A stretch of 64,000 nucleotides of DNA from NCBI GenBank assembly GCA_914767715.1, contig OU612073.1, positions 12,462,001-12,526,000 of the forward strand, written 5' to 3'. This document shows positions 53,501 to 62,500 of this stretch, piece after piece. Each line of letters opens with the position of its first letter. The first letter of the stretch is position 1. Origin of the DNA: Membranipora membranacea (Eukaryota; Bryozoa; Gymnolaemata; Cheilostomatida; Membraniporidae). The translations under genes and the position numbers were made by a program. The notes beneath the pieces are model-generated. The model saw only the letters and a program-made list of their open reading frames with translations. It had not been told where the DNA came from and made no database searches.

Positions 53501-56500
53501 CGCCAAAATGGAGCAAATGTACAGAATCGGAATATCCTGGATAGGGATGGGAGAAAGTGAATCTGAACTGAACTCCCTCTTTCAATCATAATGTCATCGA
53601 TGTTTATGCGCGTTTAGAATGACACAGGGTTTTGATTGCATTCGATAACCAGCTAGTTGCCCAATCATGCGACATCATCATCAGCTTTGATGTGGAGAGG
53701 GTTATCCCCTCTCGAGTACAAACGCTGGGACTCATAGTCCTCACTCCGCACCCTATACCTAAACCTGCCGTTACTCTGTTATAATATCTGTTTTTTTTTT
53801 TAATTCCTGTTGCATGTGCGCGACTGCAAACAAGCCAATACCAAATCAAAGATGAGAGCTGGCGCCGGGAATTCTTGATTTTGCGCTGGTAAACCAATCA
53901 TGTGACACCAAGAACACCTTCAATCCTTGTCACAAAAACATGTTTACCAATGAATACTTGTTGCGTTCTGTAGACGCACCTTTGGGAGTGTTACCATACT
54001 TGACTACTGAAGATGGACGACTAACATGCAGCGTGGCAATCTATAACTTCCTCGCCACAAAGCTAAGTACGATAGCACAAAATTTCATCTATTCAAAATG
54101 TCTCAGTTATTGACCTAAGTGACTAAGTATGGGTCAGCAACATAGATATAACAACTGTTTCTATATATATCTATGGTCATCAAGTTGTGATTCGTCTTTG
54201 GCCATGCCATCCAATGTGTGTTAAAATACCAATAAAATATATAAAGATGCCAAGAGTCCAGAAAGAACTCTATCCATTGCTTTGTTGTTGAGATAGTATT
54301 TCACACGTAATTCTGCCTGCACCGGGATGACTGTATATAACAACGAGCACATGATATTTTACAGAGTTCCAGCCTGACTCAGAATGGCAGAGAGCACAAT
54401 CTGAGAGTGTGATGATAGCCGCTAATGATCTACTAACCACTCTGGCGGATAACGTGTATCCATACCTAGTTTATAAGGTAGGTACATAGACATAATAATA
54501 AATATTATTAAGTCTATGGGTAGGTATATGGGTCTATGGGTCTATGGGTTGTGATTTAAGTATTTCTACTTCTTGTACGGGATATGAACTATGGTCTAGT
54601 GCAGAAATTTGAGGGGTAGATAGTTTCAAAGAAACTCTGGGTTCATTCACTGATCTCGAGTATAAGGGTGACTTATGCTTTTGAGGGGAATTCAAAACAT
54701 CAAGGTTACGCCAACATAGGCTTAATTTAACAGAATATAAAATCTCTATCGAATCGGAGAGATGGTTGTGGCATTGAGTACCTCAAGGACCACTACATGT
54801 GACACAACAATCGCTAATCTTTACAGCAAAGGCCTTTTCCTGACGATATTGAGGAGAAGAAGCAAATGTGCCGAGATGAAATTAAAAAGAAGTATGAATT
54901 CTTCTCTTCCGTTGCAAAACCAGGAGCAAAGTTCCTCTTTGGAGATAAGGTAATATAAATCAACTTTGCAAAAATATTTCATTGAGTGCTAACTTTGTAC
55001 CAGTAACCCTTCAAAATAACCAAAACAGTCACGGATTTATCAAATAGTATGTCAGAGTTGTCTCTATAACGTATGGACAACTTCCAACCTTAAATCTGAC
55101 TGGTGTGCATTGGAATAATTCTCAGGGTTATGCTGAGTGAGATCACTGTTGATTTTGTTTGTTATAGATGACTGTAGCTGACTTTGCACTCTATAGTATC
55201 AATGATTACTGCTGTGTCGGGTTTCCTGAGACAAGGACTGTAAATAAATGGTTTGATTCACTGATATCCAACATGGAGGCTGACGAGAAGTTTGCTGATT
55301 ATCTAAAGAACAGACCCAGTACCAGGTTTGGCACTTAGACTGAATAAAACACTTCATGTAGCCGAGACATAAACCAGGTTCAACCTTTCGCCACAAGGAC
55401 AACAAATGATTAAACAAATTTTTCTTTGTATTTTTGTCAATGAGGTACTTGCAAATTCATCTACCAAATTTTTTAAGTGATACCAAAATTTTGAAACACC
55501 ATATCACTAACACCCTACGGCAGAATTTAATGGCTGATCAGACTGTATTGTCTTTTTAAAAGCAATTTTCAACTTTTGTAAAAGTGATTTTCGTCATTAA
55601 TAAAGAATTCCTGAAACATATCAAGACATTATATAAACAAGTTCCTCAATTATTATGGCAGTTGGCGCAAGCTTGATGTAAACTATGATCATAATGATAA
55701 AAAGTACAGTCAACATGAATTGCTGCGCAATCAATCATTGGAGCTTATCTAACTTAGCCAACATTTGTGACGAAAAATATGAGATGATGGCCTTAAAAAC
55801 CACTAAGCCAAGCTGTCATCAATCGTCAATTGTCAAAACAATGAAAAAGCAACTTTGTTTCATCTACTTCAGTACTAGTCTGAGCCCCCCAGCCTTTTGC
55901 CCCTCGCCCGACGCCCCCCCCCCCCCCCGGCGAGAGAAAGTCTGAGAACAATGCAGGATCTTGCTGGAGTTGTCTGCCCTTGAGTGTTATTAATCAAGGG
56001 GTGCACTAAAATTGCAATATCTATTGATTTCTATTCATGCCACCTACTATATTGCTCCAGGTATGAGAGTTTTCCAGTCAGACTCTGGGAAAAGTAGCAT
56101 CATGTTTGGGAAATATCCATGAGCAAAGATATTCACTGCCAAGTAGTGAAGAAAATGTCAGCCAGAATTTCTCTCATGTTGAATAAGGGCGGTCATTCAT
56201 GACATTGACAAAAGGTCATACAATGTGTATTATTGGACCCTAGGCTATATGAAGTAAGATTAATGTAGAAGTAATGAGAGGAATAATCCAAGCATATCCT
56301 GCAAAGTGCATAGACTACTTCAGTACTGGTTCGACGAGCAATCGTTTAGGTCAGGTCTGTAGTACATACAAACTCTTTTTGTTTTTATATTTGGTTATTC
56401 TATTTCCTGGAGTTATTTGAAAACGCAAACATTTGCATGGTAAACCTAATTAGTTAGTAAAAAAACAGATGCGACATTGGTGTCAGTTGTGGGAGAGAGG

Positions 56501-59500
56501 GGGGTTTGGATTGATTACTGGGTACTGATTGTTTTGTGAGACAGTAAATATAGAAAAACTGGTGTTATGTTTAAACGTTTATTCACAGGTAAGCTTCCTT
56601 TGAAGGAATATCTCTTGTTTATGTTAGAATCAAGCTCTTCATATCATTTTTAAGCCCAGAAATCTGCTAACAACTTGAAACCAGCTTGGGGAGCTAGTTC
56701 CAACTAGTATACTTTCTTTCTCGGTGAATGCAGAAGTTGAGGGATAATGGCGGACGATAAGCCGAAATACGAGTTGACATACTTTGAAGGAATCCGAGGT
56801 CGAGGGGAGGCGATTAAGATGATGTTGACTATGTCTGGAGAAAAGTATGACATGAGAAATGTTACCTTTTTAGAATGGTCGACAGGATATAAAGAAAGTA
56901 GGTGCCAGTAACACTTACCGCAGATGCATGGTTAGTTATGTCATGATTTGACACATTTAGCAATTAGACAGAGTTAGCACTTGGCAGCCTTATTTTTTTC
57001 GTTGATTTTAGGATTTTCGTTGATTTTAGTATCCACGTGAGAATGTATCTATCCTCATACATCGTTAGGACACTGTAATGACTCAATTTGTCTCATGACT
57101 CGTCGAAAGACATAAGAAGCTCATTTAAGCGAATTTTTGCAATTTTATAGATTTTGAAAGTGAAAGACCGCAACTAATGGTTTACTGGATTATTTTACAG
57201 AAACACCATTGGGATATGTGCCACTCCTCACAACAGAGGAAGGTGTTTTGGCAAATACACTTGCTATATGCAGCTATATAGCTACAAAACTAGGTGAGCT
57301 GATCGTTTAGGTTGGATATAGGAGCTCAAATCTTTTCTGCTGAAGATTTTATTCCGTATGAGCAATTTGGGTAATAACTTCATGTTGTTTATCCCCCCCC
57401 CCCACTACCTGCTCTGAGTACAGCGTTCCTTTGCCCCTGTCACAAATACAAGCGAGCTTAGGTAGCATGTTGGGGACCTAAGAGTTTCTTAGCAACTTTA
57501 GAGTGTGATGTTATTCTATAACTTCCTAATGATTGCTGATGTTCCCCAAAGTTTCCGATTATTTGATAATGTTACTTGGTGATGTTCTCAGGATATCAGC
57601 CGGAGTCCGATTGGGATCGAGCACAGTCTGAGAGTATAATGATCACAGCTGATGATCTGCTGACTACTATAGGACGCGAGGTCTATATATACATTATCTA
57701 CAAGGTAAGAGCTACCCCCAGCCCTCCTGATCCTCTGCTCCTCACCTTCATGACCCTCTGCTCCCCCACCCCACTGTCTCTGGTAGAAAAACACAACTTC
57801 AACCTACTCTGCCCCATAAACATTTAAGATGATTATGTTGCCTAACTACCATAGTGATTTCGCCAATGGGATAGAACAGTATGGAACCATTGGACAGGTC
57901 TTGAAACATGATAGATCAATTTTGTCCGAAAAACTGCCATTTCTCAGCCCAGATTTAATCTTGCAGACCCCAAACAGGCTTGGTGGTCAATTGATAGTCA
58001 ACAAGTTTAGCCTTCTCCAATGTTATGTGCCAATTTCAGTTTCGACCAGTACCTGAGGATATTGAAGAGAAAAAGAACAAGTCCAGGGAAGAACTTGTAA
58101 AGAAATGCGAATACTTCTCAAAGATGGCCAAACCCGGAGCTAAATTCATGTTTGGAGAAAAGGTATGTTATACCTACTGACTAATCTCACCAAGACAATA
58201 ATGAAAGGCTCTGCACCATGGTACCAGTAATATCTCAGATTGAGTGAGACAACGCAAATTAGGATACGAATCAGGGTACAAATTAGGGTACAAAATAGGA
58301 CAAAAATTAGGACACACAAAGATCATTGACCTCAGTCATGGCTGAGGCTGAAAACGTTTCAACTGGCATCAAAACCACCCACCTGGCCAACTGCCTGTTT
58401 TGAAATTCAATCAGTGCTAACTGTGTGCTTTACTGGTTATAGATGACGGTTGCCGATATTTTTCTCTACACCACTATCGACTATTGCTGCGTCATCTTCC
58501 CAGAAGCCCGAACATGCAACGAATGGGTCGAGACCTGGGTGGATAATATGGAAGGTGACGAGAAGTTCTCCGATTATCTCAGTAACAGACCACCCACCGG
58601 CCCATATGGTACATAGATTATTTTACGTGACGATCACAGACCAGATTTTTTGTTTGTTTTGTCTTCTTTGGTGAGAGAAATCATAAATATAGATTACTCA
58701 CTGTAATGGAAATATTATATTAATGGACATATTATTAATATGACATATTATACCAATACATATTCTATATATAGTATAATGAACCAATGACTTATACCTA
58801 AAACAGCAACATAATTAAGTTGCAGCTGGTTCTTAGCTAGGTATTTTCCATGTAGGCCTGCCTATATTATGTAAGAAGCAGTTAAAGCTAGTTCTAGGCA
58901 GAGTATTTTTCTCAAGCATTGATTTCTGTTATCTGTAGCCAGACGTGGAATTGTTTTCTCAATCAAAGCCATTTTGAGCAATAAAATTAGTGCCTTTCAC
59001 TTATGTTGCGGCCAAAATATAGTATGTTTTACTACATAACTATCATTGAAGCGTCCCCTGTGTATATCCTTACTCTGTGATGTGTTACTACAGAACTCAT
59101 TGATTATGAAAGGTTGCCAGATCCAGGATGAAAAACATACCTCACAAAAAATCAGGTCAGTGACCGTACCAGTTGAACAAGGAATTCGTAATAAATCTTC
59201 AACCCACTTTAGCAGACTGATTAATTCTGTCAGTTATTTTTGGAAGAGGGCATATAAGGTCATAACTGCAGACTAGGGACTGCACTTTACCACAGTAAAC
59301 CTGCAGAGGTGGAGGTTGATAACCTGTCGACGTTATGATGACGAGTTACAAGCTGACATACTTTGAGGGAGAGAGAGGTAGAGGAGAGCCTCTAAGGATG
59401 ATGCTGACTTTAGCAGGTCAGCAGTATGATGAAGAGAATATAAGCATAGAGAAGTGGATGTCAGGATACAAACAGGGTAAGTCAGCAACACAAGGGTCTC

Positions 59501-62500
59501 ATAGAACAGTTAGTATCCATTTGTTTGAAAATTATACCTTAGTAGAAAATAATCATTTAGTTGTAAGAAAAAAGTTGGTAGGCTAACCATCCTATATTGG
59601 AAATCATATTGGCTTAAAAAAGTCCTTTGTAAACGAGACTGTTCTCAAATCCAAACTTAGTTATTTGTATCCATGTTATTACAAAGCTGACCTTTCTGCC
59701 ATATACAATTCATCTGGTCTGTAATGAAAGGCCTCACTTTACTTCACTTAACTGAACAGACCTTTCAACACAAGACAGCGGAACACTGTAACAGTTGCAC
59801 AAGCTGTAAACAACTCGTCTGTAATACAATGTCTCTCTTTACTTCTTCAAATTCGCACCCTGAGACAGGGGAAAACCGGGTCCACTATCGGACTACAAAT
59901 GTGCTGTAATTTCTAGAAACAGATGGTCTTATTTGCTTCTTGCATGGATAATAAAGTTCATCATGTAAAATAAAGTTCATAATAATTTCTAGAGACACCA
60001 TTGGGTTACCTGCCAATATTAACAACAGAGAATGGAGAGCTGAGTAACACTATGGCTATCTTGAACTTCCTCGCCACAAAACTTGGTGAGTTTAATTCCC
60101 AACTTGACCTTCATTGACCTTTTTGACCTTGAGTTTCATTTAATTGACCTTCCAAAATTGCATTAACTACCCACCTTTCTATGATTGACATCAATTTTAT
60201 TTATCATTCATTATTGCCAATCTTGAATCCACAGATAAAAGTTGCTTTCTGATTTATATCCTGCAAATTTGTATGAGTCATTGACATTATTAGACACGCT
60301 GGGCTTTGCTTTAGGATATCAGCCGGATTCAGAGTGGGAGAGAGCACAGTCAGAGAGCCTAATGATCACCGCTAATGATCTAATGCAGGATATTGGCATA
60401 CAACTTTATGTGTTTATAATCTGGAAGGTAAAAATCATTCCACTGACTTAATATGTCCACCCTCTTCTGCCCCCTACCTATGTGATCATGAGTCATGACC
60501 ATGTAGGAGTCAAGAACGATTCATGCCACCAGATATATACAAATAAAAATTTGTTTACCAATCTTTGCTGGTATCACAGTTATTTTGCGTTGATAGCCAT
60601 CATAAGCTTTTAAAGTGGTATCAGCGAGGCAGATTTAGGGCAGGAGTTGTCCCCTTGTTTCAGGTAATAGGACAACTCCCTTAAAAGCAGTTATGCAGCT
60701 GAGAACCACTGAATTTTAATATTATGCTATGCATGTCGGGGTTGTGGACATATTTCCCTTATTGATATAGTTTCAGCAACCTGTACCAGATATCAGTATC
60801 AGTAAGAAGTACCACTTCTTCTCGCAGATTGCTCATCCTGGAGCTAGATTTATCTTCGGTGATAGGGTATGAGCCATGAGTTTCCCTCTAGATTATTATT
60901 AATATTATAAGGATCCATCTGCGACAAAATAGAGTTAGCCGTCTTATTTATAAACGTAGACACTTGACAAGCTTGGTGGTAATGGGGGACCCTGAACCAA
61001 CAAAGCTTGTAAAGACAGGTTTCGGTTATAAGGCTGCTTGTCACATTTTTCGTCGTTTGATAATGAAATACTGCAAAAATCTCATTGGTAGACGTTAGAG
61101 CCCCCATCTCACCAAATTCTGAACCTGAGAAAACATAGGTGTTGTTTCCTAAGGTATATTACGAACTTTATGTATATTTTGCTGTGTTATTGCAGATTAC
61201 TGTTGCTGACATATTTTTATACACAGTAACAGATTTCATCTCTGTTCTCTTTCCGGAGACCAGGTCTGTCAATGAATGGTGTAAGGGATGGATAGCAAAC
61301 ATGGAGGCTGATGAGAAATTCTCAGAATATCTTAGAAGCAGACCTCCAGCAGGAATTCATCTAACGTAGATGGGTCCGCTCTCAATACTTGGGAACACTT
61401 TATGATAATCGTATTATGGGTTTAATGGCTCAATGCGCCACCGCCACCCCTGCTTGAAATCATGACCACTACACTCTACATAAAAATGAACGGAAATTAA
61501 CCATATGACTCATCAAAGCAAACGCATAACAAATGACTGTCATAAATGAGAGACTTCTCATAACACTAAACACTCTGCTATTACGATATGACCACATGAA
61601 GAACTAGAGAAACCTCTGCTCCAGCTTTGCATAGAAACCAGAAACCGAAACTGTGAAACTTTAGCGCAACCTGATATACTTCCATCATGTGAGAACAATA
61701 AATAACTAACACCATAAATATCCCTGCGCTGAAATCGTAAACCACATAGTTGAATCGATCCCCAACTTTTACAAGCTTTTGATGATAAATCCGCCTGTAA
61801 TAAATATGCAACTTATAATGCTTATCCCCACATACCTGGTTGGAGAAGCGGGCTGAAAGGTTCTGTGATGAGGTCCAGTAATATCCCGATCTCTTCCTCT
61901 CTGCATCCAGCGAGGAAAGAGAGAACGATATTCCTCCTGAGGTCACTGCGAGCTCCTCGACCTTTAGTGTCCTTACCGGTCGAGTGCAACATTCGTCCTA
62001 TAATAATATTAGTGATTATTAATTATCACCATCCATATTAAGTGTCAATTAGTCTGGTAGTCATACTGCACTCTACATTCATCACTAACTCCACCTTACA
62101 AGCGAATCACTTCCCTTCCCTTTGACAAATATTGGCTGGCATGCATTGAGTCAGTCATAAGGATTATACTGTGATTAAAGATCACAAAAAATTTTTAATT
62201 TTAAGCAAATGACTAAAAGTTGACTCCCATCTTAAAATCTTATTATTTTTATAATTAACATGAAAGAGCAACTTCAAATTGTTATCACGGACTTGACCGA
62301 GGGTTTCCAAAGTTATTTATTCTGATTTTATAGCGATATATGCTGGATAAAAAGAACACATTAGAGCAGGTAGGCCAATACAAATCAGAATTAACATGGC
62401 AACCATTAAAGCTACAGGCCAAGTTAGAAGACTTGATAAAGGTTTGTGCTCAAAATCAGGTGAGACTTCTCTAGAACAAACTCCAGCGCACAAACATAAC

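Larger units (their letters stand above)
38591..61835 (-). other. Giant UTP20 intron (23.2 kb) hosting seven antisense GST genes
   Basis: The donor follows exon 61997-61836 (CCAG/GTATGTG) and the acceptor precedes exon 38590-38454 (TTTTACAG/AC). The split codon G+AC reads GAC. The protein joins family sequence on both sides (EPFSPLLQPDYVSSLDLSKA), so no exon seems to be missing between them. Other UTP20 introns here are mostly 0.1-2.5 kb. The difference in size is made up by the plus-strand GST array at 39020-61369. Nothing on the minus strand inside the intron looks like a UTP20 exon. Confidence 0.85.

Noticed and set aside
56747-56897. Possibility that GST copy 6 lacks a first exon and is a pseudogene
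   Set aside because: An intact 151-nt first exon with the YELTYF motif and a phase-1 donor is present. It is simply too short for a 60-codon frame scan.
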